Below, one piece after another: positions 1-13,100 of a stretch of DNA of 64,000 nt (its first letter is position 1; every line of letters starts with the position of its first letter). Source of the stretch: Fusarium oxysporum f. sp. lycopersici 4287 (Eukaryota > Ascomycota > Sordariomycetes > Hypocreales > Nectriaceae); the NCBI RefSeq assembly GCF_000149955.1, contig NC_030989.1, forward strand, positions 885,079-949,078. The letters are read 5' to 3'. A program made the position numbers and the translations under genes. The notes below the pieces were generated by a model. The model worked only from the letters and a program-made list of their open reading frames with translations, ran no database searches and was not told the origin of the DNA.

Positions 1-1510
1 AGTGTTCCAAATCACCTTTCTCCGGCCTGGCAAATGCCCGCATCTGGAAGTTCTTCTTCCCTGCGGTCTAGAGGTGGAGGGCTCGAAGATTGGGATGACC
101 TTGAAGGTGCCCACGTTGACCGATATGGCTTCATCACACTACCGCCTCCGCCTGGCTCAAGAATGGGCACACCAACAGAGACGCGGTCAGCCTCGGGCTC
201 CCCAAGAAAACGTAGCTTGCTACAGAAACGAGACCCCTATAGTTTGACATCCACTCTCAGTGGTAGTGGCCGACGGACTCCAACCAGGAAGGTTTCCGCA
301 AGGTCGCTCAACACACAAACATCCGAATTATCAGTATCAACATCGCTTCGCTCATCTCGATCAGTAATACGGCAAGCCAGCAACTTGCTGCCCCACAATC
401 GCGACAGGCGGTGGATGGACGAAGCAGGTGACATGCTCAATGCAGCCCCCAGCCTTCAGGACATCGTGGACGAGATTCAAGCCGAGAAGTTAACAGAAGT
501 TATGAAGCGCAAGGAATGGGAAAGGTCAGAAAAATGGAGGAAAATGGCTAAAGTTGTTCGTAGGGGCGGCGAGGGTGAGGGCATGGAGTTTGAGTTCGAC
601 ATGAGAAACCCGAAGCTGATTGAAAGGACATGGAAAGGAATACCCGACCGATGGAGGGGAGCAGCTTGGTGGTCTTTTATGGCCACCAGCGCGAGGGAAC
701 ATGAGGGATCACCGTCCGAGGAGAGAATCGTAGCCGAATTTCATCGGCTCCAGCGACGAAGCTCCCCAGACGATGTACAGATCGACTTGGACGTGCCCAG
801 GACCATCAGCCGCCATATCATGTTTCGACGACGTTATCGAGGAGGCCAGCGACTACTGTTTAGGGTCCTCCACGCGATATCAATCTACTATCCTGAGACA
901 GGTTATGTTCAGGGCATGGCTTCGCTAGCAGCAACACTGCTATGCTACTTCGACGAAGAGAAGTGCTTTGTAATGCTGGTGCGAATGTGGCACCTCCGTG
1001 GACTGGCTCGTCTATATCGTCCAGGTTTTGAGGAACTCATGGCAGCCATGGGTGACTTCAGTAAGCACTGGCTCAATAAGGAAGTAGCCAGTAAACTGGT
1101 GAGTCTGAAGCCTCTCGATACCTCAAGTTAGGCACTGACAATTCTAGGACGAGCTGTGCATTGACACTACTGCTTATGGTACACGCTGGTACCTGACGCT
1201 ATTTAACCTTTCCGTACCCTTTCCAGCCCAGCTGCGAATCTGGGATGTCTTCCTCCTATTGGGTAATGACCAGCCTTCTATGTCTGAATCACGAAAGTCC
1301 GAGAGCAACACTCCTCAGACAGGGGAATACGATGTTTTGCACGCTACTAGTGCAGCATTGGCTCAAGCCCTTCGAGAGGTCCTCTTGGACGCGGAATTCG
1401 AGAACGCCATGAAGGCATTAACATCATCTATCCCTGTCAAAGATGAGGATCTTTTGATGAAAGTGGTCAAGGCGGAATACAAACAACACCACGGCAAGAA
1501 GAAGACGTAG
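1..1510 (+). CDS. TBC-domain Rab GTPase-activating protein (5' partial)
   Basis: The reading frame is open from base 1, so the gene enters from the left edge. Exons are 1-1098 and 1148-1510. The 49-bp intron (GTGAGT donor, TCTAG acceptor) is phase 0 and carries the in-frame stop. The first ~130 residues are Ser/Arg-rich and disordered. The TBC domain follows, with the entry motif RTWKGIPDRWRGAAWW, the catalytic arginine motif IDLDVPRT (Arg near residue 267 counted from base 1) and the glutamine-finger motif YVQG (near residue 304). Both fingers are intact, so an active GAP for a Rab GTPase in membrane traffic is expected. It resembles the Gyp/Msb3 class, but the Rab partner cannot be read. 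The C-terminus is Lys-rich (HGKKKT). The true start lies outside the window. Confidence 0.9.
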
Positions 1511-4144
1511 CAAGTCTTACTGCCATGACTCAAGTCCAACGAGGGCATTCTCCTTTGTCTTTTGGTCTGCTTTCTCTTTGTACATGCGAAGCTGTATCAC
1601 GATACCCTTCAAGGTTCTTTCCTGTTTTGCGTTGCGTTGCGTTGCTGATACCCCCTTCATGCTGCGGCCTCTGAGGGACCACATGCCTAAACGAGGCCAT
1701 TCTTTTCTTTGCATTGGTTCATGGGTGCGTCATGGATTCAGAAAAAGGATGGGATTTTTTCCCTTTTGGTGGTTGATAGCGTTTGGAGCCACGGAACCTA
1801 ATCTTATATACCCCTCCGGGCATCACTTTGTTTTACTGTCTTGCTTCCAGGGTTGCTTTGATGAGGCTTGGGGAAATACGGCGTGTGATTGCACTTTAAT
1901 GTACATGAGGAGGACAAAGAGAGGGCAAAAGATGTAGAATAAGGAGAGCCGAGAGATGAATCAAGGAGCGGGCGCTATGTTAGGTTATTAGCCTCGAAGT
2001 TAATGTAACTATGCAGTATCATTGAAGACATTTCCAGGACTTTGCCTCGCTTGCCTTGGTCAGATCCATGTAACCATCTCAGCCCCAGCTAACTGTGGCT
2101 TGATCAGATCATGCTGGATGTGACAGAACATGGTGACATGGCTCCAGTCGTACACAAGACGGTAGGTAACATCGAGGTATAACAGTAACTGTTAAGCAGT
2201 AATCAGGTGTATTTGGCTCCTCCCAACAAAACCCAGCAAAGTTTGTTTCTCCAGGTAGTTACTCGGATCTCTGTGATCCGGTCAGCCTCAATGTCTGAAG
2301 CTGTCATTGTCTTCTATCCATCCATTCACCCCCCGTTGCTTTTCTCGGCAGACCAGCCTGTGCCCCCCTCCATCTCGACCGTGCTGATTGCCTCTTTGGG
2401 CATGAGTGTCCGACCCCTCCCAGAACTCCGGTGCGGGGGAACCGGCGCCCATGAGGTCGGGAGCGGCTCACCAACGCGAGGACAAAGCGACCAACCTCAA
2501 TTGTGGAATCACAGTCTATAGCACAGCTAAGTTAAAGTTATTTATACCCAAAGTTGCTGGGGTTGATCCATTGAGCTATTTAACTGTAAAGCAACCGACA
2601 CCATTAGCTTGTTCCCTGTCCTTATTTCTGGTACTATTGAAGAAGAAAAAAAAAACAGAATTGAGTTTGACCCTAGCTTCGATGTAACCAACCGGACGAT
2701 AAGTCGATGGACTATAATATGACGCGAACAAGGGAATGACGCGAGATATTAGCTTCCCTAGAGAATACTACTCTATTTCTCATGCCCTTTTGCTGATTGC
2801 TTCCAAACTTCTTTCCATAGTCGCGCAGACGGCCGAGTTTACCCCTTCAAGACACTCCTGCACAAGCCACACATGCATGATGAGAGCTGAAACCAGCTTG
2901 GCATAGATTTTCTGTCATCTTTTGAAAAGGATAGTAGCATAGTGGCTTACATGCAGAAGACCCAGCACCTTTGTTCCTGCAGAGCTCCTCAATAGGTCCT
3001 TTCCTCTTCTGGTAAGTCAGATATAATGTGACTTTTTCGTATTCTCGACTCCTCTCTCTCGATTGAAGACTTCTCCAAAGTTCAAAGACATGGCTGGCTT
3101 TGGGTTGCAGCCCAGGTGGCATCTAGATTCTTTGAGGACTAGACCAGATCAGACCCCAGTTTTACGAGGATCCAAGTTTCGATTTCTGTGTTTCTAACGC
3201 AGCTTGAGGCTCCTCAGAATAAGCTATGTGCTGCTAGTGCTATGGGCGTTCAGTAACCGCAACTCTGTTTTGGGGTGTTCCTGGGAACTACTTTGAGAAA
3301 TAGGCTGTGAGGCTTCTAGTAGACTGAGGCTGCTCTTCTTGTATGTGCCCGAGCTTCTTAAAATGTGGCTTAACATTCAAAATAAACAAGGGCGAGAGTC
3401 TTCTCCATTCCTCGGTCGGCGACAATTGTTTTTGTTCATTTCGCTCCGAGTCTGTTTGATGACGCTCAAATTGACTTCCTTGAGAATGTCAGTAATGCAT
3501 TGCCTGAAGCTGCGAAACTTCAACCCCCTCAATCTAAGTCCATAGGGTGTCTATAGCTGTCCGTAGAACAAGAAATATCCCCAATGTTTCTCTTTCCCTC
3601 ATCCCATCGACCCTCAGCCCGAGCATGAGCCCGAGCCCGAGCCCGCTATACCCAATGCTGTTCCTTGATGCTGTGGACTCCCTCCCCAATAGACTGAACC
3701 GAAAATCAAAGTCAAAAACTCCATTTTGTACCGTGCCCCTAACCTTTAGCCAACCCTTGCCCTCTCCAGTGCAGCTCAACGAGAACATATATTTAAAACA
3801 AAGTTGCGGCGCCAACTTCTAAAAGACTGATGTAAAGTCAAGGGACCAGCTTGAATGAGTCTGAGTCCGAAATTTTAGTAGTAACCATGAGGAAAAGCCG
3901 CTCAACGGGCCCAATGCATATTTGCTTCGATAGGTAGTACAGAGTATTGATTGGAGTATGCCTGCTAATAAGCCAGAGATTGTTGATCATTCCGGCTGGG
4001 CAAATAAATTACTCTTTCATGTTTCGTGTGTGATTTGTGGATTATCGTAAATTAAATGACAGCCACGCTTAGACGTGAAATGACTGCATGTGGCGCACAA
4101 GCGTCAGAGCCGATCGACGAAACCGCGTCTAGGGTGCACTACCA
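1511..4144. other. Intergenic region between two convergent genes
   Basis: The TBC gene (+) and the Pro/Gln-rich gene (-) converge here, so both 3' ends lie in this 2.6 kb. I see no frame with protein-like composition or splice support. Small simple repeats occur: GTTGC units near 1626-1647, an A-run near 2645 and GAGCCC units at 3621-3644. Nothing else recognised. Confidence 0.5.
3621..3644. repeat. Short GAGCCC hexanucleotide repeat
   Basis: One GAGCAT unit is followed by three GAGCCC units in perfect 6-bp register, in non-coding DNA. It is probably simple slippage. Confidence 0.6.
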
Positions 4145-5731
4145 TCAAGCGCTTTGTCCTTCCCCTGAATTTTCTCGCGATTTTGAGGTTTCCTCGATAC
4201 TCCGATGCGGCTTTGAATCTCCAGGTGATGGCTGCTTGTAGCGGTTTTCTCGCTCTTCGCTCGGGCGACGGGGCCCTGGATACCGTGTGCCAGGCGGTGG
4301 CTCCTCTGACAATATAGCTGATACCGACTGTTTGTTCTCGCTGCCGGGTCTTTCTTGCGAGGGTATAGACGTTGAGCTGCGTATCGGTGACATTCGGCGT
4401 AAAGGTCCGCCAAAACTCTCTCTGCGAGACCGTCCCGGCCCGATGACCCTGAAGGGTGACATGTCACTTCTTTGTCGTGAGTGACCACGTCGCGATCCAC
4501 GAAAAGCTGCGCTCGACGAGCCGCTTTGACTAAGAGGCGGAGGTGATCGATATCGCTGCTCACTGCGGGCGGGGGAAGGGGCATGATGCCCTGTTGCTTT
4601 GCGCTTTCTGGGAGTTTCCCCTATAGTCACGGAAGCTATGTCAGTTCACAGAGAGTCTCTCTTTCTCTTGGTCTTGGACGAACCAGAAGGACTTCCGGGT
4701 CGGTTCGAGCTTCCGCTAGCTTGCGATGTTGGTGGCTGCCAGTGGTGAAAGTATATCGAAGGACTTGACTGGGGTTCTTGTTGCTGTTGCTGAGCTTGCT
4801 GCATATGCGGATGCTGATGCGAGTGCATCGGAGGAGCGTGTGCGGGCTGTGGTACGTTGGTGTTGAGCTCGGTAATGCTGATATGCCCATGGGCCGTCCC
4901 TATAGCACCACTCACTGTCTGGCTTCGAGGCCTTGATGGTGATGGCGGATACACATATCCGGCTGCTGGAGTCGATGCAGATGGAATGCCCGGGTGCTGT
5001 GCGTGGGTATGCGACAGTGTTTGGGGTTCTCGCTGGTGTTCAGGCGACACAGGCCACTGTGCGGGCATAATCTGGGCACGAGGAGGAGCCTGTCCAGGAG
5101 GCATAAACTGCTGAGCCCATTCCAGGGCGGCTTGTGGCGCGACTCCTCCGCCACCCATGCCTGCAAATACCAAAGGAACCATGGGAGGAGGTATACCTGC
5201 CTGAAGCGACGTCCGCAGCATATCCATTTCAACTTTGCGCTGCTCTAGACGCAAACTCTCCTGTCTTGTCCGCGCTTCCTCCTGCTTCGTCCGCTCTTCC
5301 TCCTGCTTTCTCTTATCCTCTTCCGCCCTCGCCTGCAGCCAATGTCTCATGGATTCCTCTGCTCCTTGCCATTGCTGAGGTGGAGCAGGTAGTTGGCCCC
5401 ATGAATCTCTCTGCTGGTGACCAGGAGGGCCCAAGGATGGCTGTGGCGGAGGCGGAGGAGGCGGATGGGGTGGGAGATGAGTAGATGGAGGAGCACCAGC
5501 TGCTGGGGGCTGCTGGGGAGGAAGAGTCATGGCCGCCGGCGGAGGCAGGCCACGATGAGGAGCCGACATGGGCTGTGATGGTGGACTGTGTCCCCGATAG
5601 GCGACAGGCAGAGAATTGTTTGCTGGTTCTCGATATATCAAGGGGGGAGAAGGTCGAGAGGTTGAAGGCGGAGTCGGGAGATCATGGACGGACTTGTAGC
5701 CGTAAGTTGGTGGCTGCTTGACGGTAAGCAT
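4145..5731 (-). CDS. Pro/Gln-rich coiled-coil protein, probable nuclear regulator
   Basis: Two exons, 5731-4684 and 4620-4145, give about 507 residues. The 63-bp intron (weak donor GTTCGT, branch CTGAC, acceptor TATAG) is a multiple of three and holds an in-frame TGA at 4648-4646. Splicing gives the junction SPSG/ETPRKRKATG, which fits a conserved PSGxxPRKRKATG-type motif I recall from fungal homologues. The N-terminus is Pro-rich with a polyproline run. A charged Glu/Arg/Gln coiled coil follows (residues ~130-175, MRHWLQARAEED onward), then a Gly-rich stretch, a His/Gln-rich stretch and YFHHWQPP. Exon 2 is Arg/Ser-rich and disordered. Composition and basic motifs suggest a nuclear transcription-related protein, but no DNA-binding domain is visible and I assign no symbol. 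Long A/G-rich tracts at 6900-7150 (C/T on this strand) suggest a leader of over 1 kb. Confidence 0.75.
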
Positions 5732-7160
5732 CGTTGTATGGTAGCTGGGCTACGCCAGTGGGGACATTGGTACGGCAAGAGGAGATGCGTGGATATGAAA
5801 GGCGCATGTATTGTTGGGAGGCTGGGGCTTGCTGCAATTGACTTTTTTCTTAACAGATAAGAAACAGTTGACTGAGTGCTGGGCAGGGGACGTGGGTAAC
5901 GATGTTATACAACAAGATTACACTTCACGCTTGAAGATCTGGGTAGTTCTGGCAGGACGGTTCAACCAGATCAAGTGATCAAGCAAATCAGGGAGCAAAA
6001 CGACAACATTGAAAAGAAAGGGTTGCCAAAAAATATTGTTGTTTGGGCTGTAACCGTCTCGTGGATCCTCTAATACTTGTCTCAACTAGGGACTGGAGTT
6101 ATAAAAGGGAGAAGAAACAGGCGACAGGAATATAAAGCAAATGATATCAAAGAAGGAAGAAGAGGGGAACAGAAAGAAGCGGCGTACAATTTGGGTTGTG
6201 GATATGCAAGCTTTGTATAAGATGGCCAGAGGTGACGGGCGGCGAGCTGGAGATGTCGGCCAGCTCCAGGTCGAGATGAGCGGGGCTGATGAAACCAGTT
6301 GACAAGCAGGCCCAAGTTCATTTGGAACCAGTCATGGATGGCTCTTCCACATAGCATACATGGGGGGCACGCGCAGAAAAGAGCTGTCAACGAGTGCGAG
6401 TTAGTAGGAAGTTTGTGTGAGAAGTGGAGAAGGTCCAAGGCTGACAAGAGACGACTAGAGACGTTGAATCGATGTGAATGGATTGGGCCGAGATGAAGGA
6501 GAGAAGGCCCAGATATGGAAAGTTCCGCGGTGAAGTAAAAAACTGCGAGAGAGATTGGAGCTTTAAGCTCAGCGAAGCTGTTGTAAAAGACGGCGTAGTG
6601 AGTAAGGATGCATCAAAGGATAACAGCTTAAGACGCAGGTACCAGCCAGCGTGGTGTATTGTCCTGCGAATCACTCTTGTTATTCACAACTGAACGGATA
6701 CGTCTAGGTTCTTGTTGACATCGATGATTGGAGTCTCCAAGCAGAGCCGCCCTTTTAGTTTAGAAAAAGGAATGTGTCGAACAGTACCCTTCCTCAATCA
6801 AGGATATATTTCGTCCTGTTCTTGTGTCGTTGGTCGTCCTGTTCAAGCTAGCTTACCATTGACAACTGAGGCAAATGGGACGAGGGTAGCTTGCAGACTT
6901 CAGGGAGCTATGGCACGAGACCAACGGCTTCAGGGACCAAGGTTGTTTAATGAACGAATAGGAGGGAAGCCCAAACAATACAAAGAGGAGAAGATAGTCG
7001 ATGATCCTCGATAGAAGATGGAGGAGAGAAAGGAAAGAGAAAAAAAGAGGGCTGAGCAGCTTCGGTATGAGTGGAGAGAGGAAGAGTGACTGGTGGAAAG
7101 TGAAAGCACACGCACACGCCCGCACACGCCCACCCGCTTGCTTATACGCACATCATCAAG
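5732..7160 (-). promoter_or_regulatory. Probable long 5' leader and promoter of the 4145-5731 gene
   Basis: On the minus strand this region is rich in C/T tracts, densest at 7000-7080, as is typical around fungal transcription starts. Several short upstream reading frames begin in it (for example near 6447 and 6674), none protein-like. The placement of the start near 7000-7150 is inference from composition. Confidence 0.4.
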
Positions 7161-10100
7161 CGCCGGCCGCCGAGTTGCTCTTTACCGGTCCGCATCTTGA
7201 CGCATCGGGGTCGTAATTTAACAGTCAAAGACTCTTCAAGACAGAGTGGAAACGCTGCGTTGTGGGAACTTGCCCTGAGCGGGCAGGGTATGCTCAAACT
7301 AACAAAATGATTAGGGATCAAAGGGCAAGAGACCACGGCTAAGAGCTCGACGGCCATGACATGCACCAAAGCACGGGTTCAAACCTCCATATCTGGCCAG
7401 AGCAGTCCGGCATTAGACATTTAAGAGCGAATATCGTTCCAGTAGAAAGAACGGCTATGCTCTTGATCATCTCACCAAGTACCAATATGGCAACTTTTGA
7501 AAGTTAAGGATAAAAGCGTGTATCAGAAGAGATTTGACAGATTTCGGGACACATGGTAGGGACAAGACAAAACACTAAAAAGGTAGTTAACCCAGAAAGC
7601 AGGGGTCGGTATTGTAGGGGCAGTGGCAGAGGCAGACCAAAGAAGTGGCTGAGGGGTCCAGGGCTGGGATGATTGCTACCATAGAGATAGAAAACCCAGA
7701 CGGTCCCATCGAATTGAACGTGCGTCGTGCATGCTTCTGGGGATTCGAGCAGCCAACAAGAAGACAGGATGGAGAGACCAAAAAGGGTACAAGTTTGGGA
7801 TGAATAGATCATGAGAAGTGGAGTGGCATCGGGAACCAGGGAGGGGCGTGCACGACGTGGTGAAAGAGGTGTGTAGATTGCGGTGCGAGAGGCAATAGAG
7901 GAACTACTTCATCAACACATATCCAGATACAACATCAGTGTGTGGTAGTTAGATGTAAGTTATTAGTCCAAGCCCAATGGAGCGTTCTCTCTTCCCTTCT
8001 CTTCTCCTCCCTTTTGCTTTCGTTGCTTGATGTTCTCGAAAGCTATGCTGAAAATCAACGAGGCACAAGATGCTGCAGACATTCTTACCCAAGGACTCTT
8101 TTTAATAAGCTTTCTTTGTACCGACTGACTCTGCACCTTACCCCAGGCTGCAGCTACGAGCTAATGACACGAGCGCTGAGGCAAAGTGTCCGAGCTGCTG
8201 CAACCTCTGAACCACCTGTCCAAACAAGGCTCTCAGCCTTGATATGATACACGGGCGGGCTGGCAAGACATGTTGCCTCAAATCCGGTAGTTGGGCGGTA
8301 ATTAGAAAGTCATCAATCGTGTTGTTATACGGAAGGGTGGACGGGTGGAAGCCCCACGAGTGGCTTGATAGGGTCCTGAAGTTTACATACGCCAGACACT
8401 TGTGGCAGGCAAACAATAATTTGGATGTTAGTTTTTAGCGCATCAGCTTAATTCAATGCAGTTAGGTTGATGATAGGGCGTGCAGAGCTTCATCAGATAC
8501 GTACTTTGGCCACCAAGCTTTCCTCAATCTTCGTATTCCCTGTCTTCTCGATTGCTTGTGATTTTTTGCTTCGTTCTTGTCTTCAAGGTTTACTGTTAAG
8601 GATCCAAGGGTGATGTCGGGGGCTTGGCCGTAGTAGACATTCGAAACAGGTCATGTTGAGTAAGTCAGGTCGTAATGTAGCTTCTACATTGGATGTAAAC
8701 ATTGAGTTTCGAATGATATGGTGCAATCGAAGTCGTGGGCCTTGTTTGAAATGAAGCTTCAGACTCAAGCCGTTCGTGTGTCACAAGGATGCGACTCTAA
8801 TCGAAGCACAGGAAGTGGATGAAAGCATGGATCGAATTTTGAAAATACCTAGGCTAGAAATTTTGAGAAAAGCTGTTGCACGAAGCGCGGTTCCCGTCGT
8901 AGCAGGGTTTAAGCCGCTCTCCAGTAAAGTACTAGGCTTGAATGCCTGTGGCTTGTGATCTATTGTTTCGGGTGTGACGGGGGGCACTGCATGGATAGAA
9001 GGGTCGAAGAATTGCGAAGGTCATTGAAGTCGTCCACGAAATAGCGTTTTCATTGGTCTGAAGCAACTGGATTCCATCTCTGCCTACCTTACCTAATATA
9101 ACGTAAATTCCCTGAGACAGGCAGTAGATGCCATGAGCCTAGACGTGGCTAGGCTCCTACTGTCTTTGGCTGCTGCCCGCATCTCGCTTCTGCAAGGACC
9201 TCATATCATCTTCTGCTGTGATGAACCAACTTCGGCAGGTATTCATACATATTTGTAGAGCCTTGGCAGAGAAAGGTAATGAAAGGTGAGGAAAAGAGAA
9301 GCTCCACTGGCAGTTGAGCCCCGAGCCACCCTGGCAATGGCCCTGGTTTTGGGGTTTGCCTGGGTCTAGGCCAAAATGCCTTACAATTAGCTTGTGACCA
9401 AGTTGCTTCAGCCGCTCCTTCCGACCTCATGTGGCGCTCAGTTTGAGCAAGCTATTACTTTGTGTGTGGGCTTGCTTACATCCACCACAGACGTCCCCTT
9501 TCATGTCGGGGTTCCGCGTTTCATCTTTGCAAATCTCCATCCTGCCAACCCACTTTACCGAAGTTACAGGGAGATATATATTTTCCCAACTGCTGAACGA
9601 TTACGCATGAAGGGAAATTGGCCAAGACGAGGCATTGTCAGACACTAGTCTCCGATCATGAATTGTCCGATCCTACAGTATCACAAGTCAATCACCATAT
9701 AACGGCTAGCCGGTGCTCACGATCTCCAGTAGCAGCCCAGCATCATATTTCGTCATTATAAAACCGTCTCAAGCTGTTGCAGAACTAGGCCTTTCCCAAA
9801 CATACTCGTGGCAACGGGCCAGATGTCAGAGTAACCCATGGAGGCCACCAGGCCTGCTTGCCTTAGTAGTCAGCCCTTCCAGGATCAGGGTCAACAATGA
9901 TGCCCAGGTTTGGTCATGATGAATTGATCGAGGAAAATTGGCACCCTCTTTCTAGTCAGTTCAATCTAATACCAACCCTTCTGCAGGACCTCGAGGCGCC
10001 TGGTAGTAATCTAGATTAGCGTTGCTCAATGCTCACCAAAGTGATGGGCGGGGTCTTCCCCCAATTCATCCTTGAAGGCTTGAACCTATCGTCACGCAGC

Positions 10101-13100
10101 CACACTTACCAGGTCCGTCGTCAAAAGCACGTTGCAGCATGGCTTTCTCGTGGTGGTGGTTCACTAGGCCGCTTGAAGAACCTCTGCAGCTTTAGTCGAA
10201 GGCCAAGCTACCTATGTATTCGGTAGCATAAGAAAGACCAATGGAACACTCCCTCCTGACCAGGCCTGTGTGGCGTAGTGCTGTGCGCTGGAGGATTCGT
10301 CTGGTTTACTAGGATTTCTCAGCTTTACAAGCCCACAACTAGGGAGACTGATCTCATCCGACACAGAAAAGGAAACAGGAAGCTTCTTTGAGCTAGCCAG
10401 AGCCCGTCCTAGCAATCGTCATCAATGGGCAAAGATGAGCAAGCTCAGGCGAGCGGTACCCCACCCTTTCGGAAAGCCCCACCCTCTCGAAAACCGTTAC
10501 CACTCCTTGTTGTGCGCCGTTAGATATCGGAAGTGCGCCACGATCCAGGTCAAGGTTCTGACCTGTGCACATACGCGGATAAGATTGTTGATCAGTCTCT
10601 CGAATTCGTTTGGTGGGCTAGCTCAGGATCAACCAACCATTCCCTCTCAGCCATGATATCTACTATGTAGAGCTTAAAAACGGATGTTTACATGGCAGCA
10701 GCCAGGATATGGCTTTTCACACACAAAAAGGCGTACGGAACCCAGGCCATACGAGGTTATCGGACCCTGGACATCCTCAGATACGATTAATAGAGCAAAA
10801 TAGATAACAGAATCCATTTTTATTTCGACCGCACAGGTCTTGTTTCTTGTACCTGTCTTAGCTGCCTCTAAGTGCGCTTCCTTATGTTATTCTGTTTGTT
10901 TCGCGTAGAGACATACAGGGCTTACTGAAATTCATCCCTTATCTCTGCAGAATTGTAACCAGTACTTTGAAGCGAGTCACCTGCAAGGGACGATTTCACC
11001 TGGGAAGAGGCTCAAGATTCTTGGAGTGGATGCAGCGATACTTGCACAAGTTGGCTTCCGATTCGAATCTAGTCTGTCACCGGTGATACTTCTGAGTTGA
11101 GAAAAGTTTAGAAAATTTGTTGACGTTGATGCTAACCCCGTCTTTTGTGATGCTTATTCTTCTCACGCTTTGGCTTATTGGGGGTAATTCAATGCCCGGG
11201 AGCCATGGAAAGTTCCTGCACAGGTGCTGCCATAATAGCATCCGATACCCTCTCGAACATTCCGTCCGGTTTCTCTGCTTCACAACAGCTTTGTTGTACA
11301 AGGAGATCCGTGGTGTCTCTCATATCGGACGAGTCGTACGAACTTTACCCTTGGAGTACGAATCAGGTCAAATTTAAGGCCCAATTTGTCTTGCTTTACT
11401 AACTAGGTAATCAGCACGAACCCGAGGAATCAAGACTTGATCAAGTTCCCACCTTTCTGGGTTGTTTTGACCCCTCTGTTCGCTATTGGGATATCAGATC
11501 AAATGACAGTATTGTTAGAACGACGCTGTTTGAAGTACTATCCCGGATCGCAAATTACATGACCTACAGACCCATAGAAGTCAGCATCAAAGATGATCTC
11601 ACATCTCTATTGGTCATACTACTCGTGTACATTGGCCTTAGTGATGATTCTAGGCAAGCATCCTTTCGCGATGATTGCATACGGATATGTACGGGAGTAC
11701 AGCGTCTCCAGATCTACCTCGGACTTGGAGTCAACATCTATGTAGGTGCATTAGTTGGTACTAGCCTGTAAGGGGTGTCCCTAGTGAGGCTCCGTGCAGA
11801 TCTTGTACCAATTAACATTCGCCAGGGCATGCTCTCCCAGTTCCAAGGACTAGGGATCCCAGGACCATATCATGCTCTGTCCAATTAGAGAACGAGTTGG
11901 TCGGTCGGGCCCGAGACGCACCTGCAGCTTGGAAACCCCATGTCGAGAAGGGACATCTGAAACACCAAGTCACGCCCTGTCCCCTGTCCCTGCCCAGCTC
12001 CTTCTTACGACATTCTCCTCATTTGTGTTGTTTTGGTGGAAGTTTGTCCAAACTGGGCATTTCCTCCCATTTTTCATTTCGTCCAACGACCCTTCTCTCA
12101 ACTCCTTCCTTGCTTGACTTCACTCTCATCTCGTCATCTATCCTCTATCCCCGGCTTCCTGTCCCACATTTTGTCACCTCACTTGGACTCGTGCATAATT
12201 ATCCTTGTCTCCTGCAAGTCTGGATCCATCATCCTACAATGAACCACATCAGACACCAACATTGATATGAGATGAATCATCTCCGTTTTGCATACTTCAT
12301 CCAACAGAAGCAAAATGACTTGCCTTCCTCGTTTCGCTTGTCGCTTTTAACTGGTCGCATGCACGTCTCGATCTTGTCTTAGGTTAGCCCGGCCTGTAGC
12401 TTGAATGACACAATGGATGTTGCCTCCGATGCACGATAGCACCCGATATCATCTGCACAAATCTCTGAGCCCGTGTTTAAATGAACCGAGCGACTAAGTT
12501 GTCACACTAGCCGTTTACGCATGTCGTCTAGCGAATCTAGCAAAGCTGTTCCAGAGCCTCAGCCGCAAGTTGAGGGCATCCATACATTGTCAACAGATGC
12601 ACTGATCCCTTTGTGGTATTGTCGTGGATCTCCAATTTGCAATCCTGGTCTCGTTCGGTACCTACGCCTACGAACTTGGCTCAAACTTATAATGTGCTCA
12701 TTCAAATAATACGCATGCGTGTGAAAGGAACTGGCCACGCCATGCCAGCTGTTGGAACGGGGGGCTGCCTCAATCAACTTCTACGTCCGTCTTCGTCTGG
12801 TGTCTTGTTAGATAGCTCCATTACATCTAGGCACTTGTCTGTCTGATAAGAGCGCACGTGGCCATGCTCTGTCATGGAGTTTCCTTAACAATGAAGGAAT
12901 GAGATTGACTTTCAAATCTTTTCTCCTGATCACAAGTACAGGATGCCTGTCGATAGACCACGATTACTTGCTCTGCGGCTTCCATGATTACTGTACATCA
13001 AGCAACTCAATTCCGCAGATCCTTTACTGATCAGTCGCAGCCCAGGATTTGCGACAGGGCTCGCTCAGGCACAGATACATGGACCTATCTTAGTCGGCTC

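Noticed and set aside
4129..4584. Alternative minus-strand frame of 151 codons over exon 2 of the Pro/Gln-rich gene
   Set aside because: Out of frame with the spliced protein; the chosen frame continues the recalled PRKRKATG motif and Ser/Arg-rich tail.
5134..5721. Long plus-strand frames opposite the Pro/Gln-rich gene
   Set aside because: Antisense shadows of proline and glutamine codon runs; no motif and no splice support.
7370..7390. Possible tRNA B-box (GGTTCAAACC)
   Set aside because: The flanking bases do not form a 5-bp T stem and no acceptor or anticodon arm can be folded around it.
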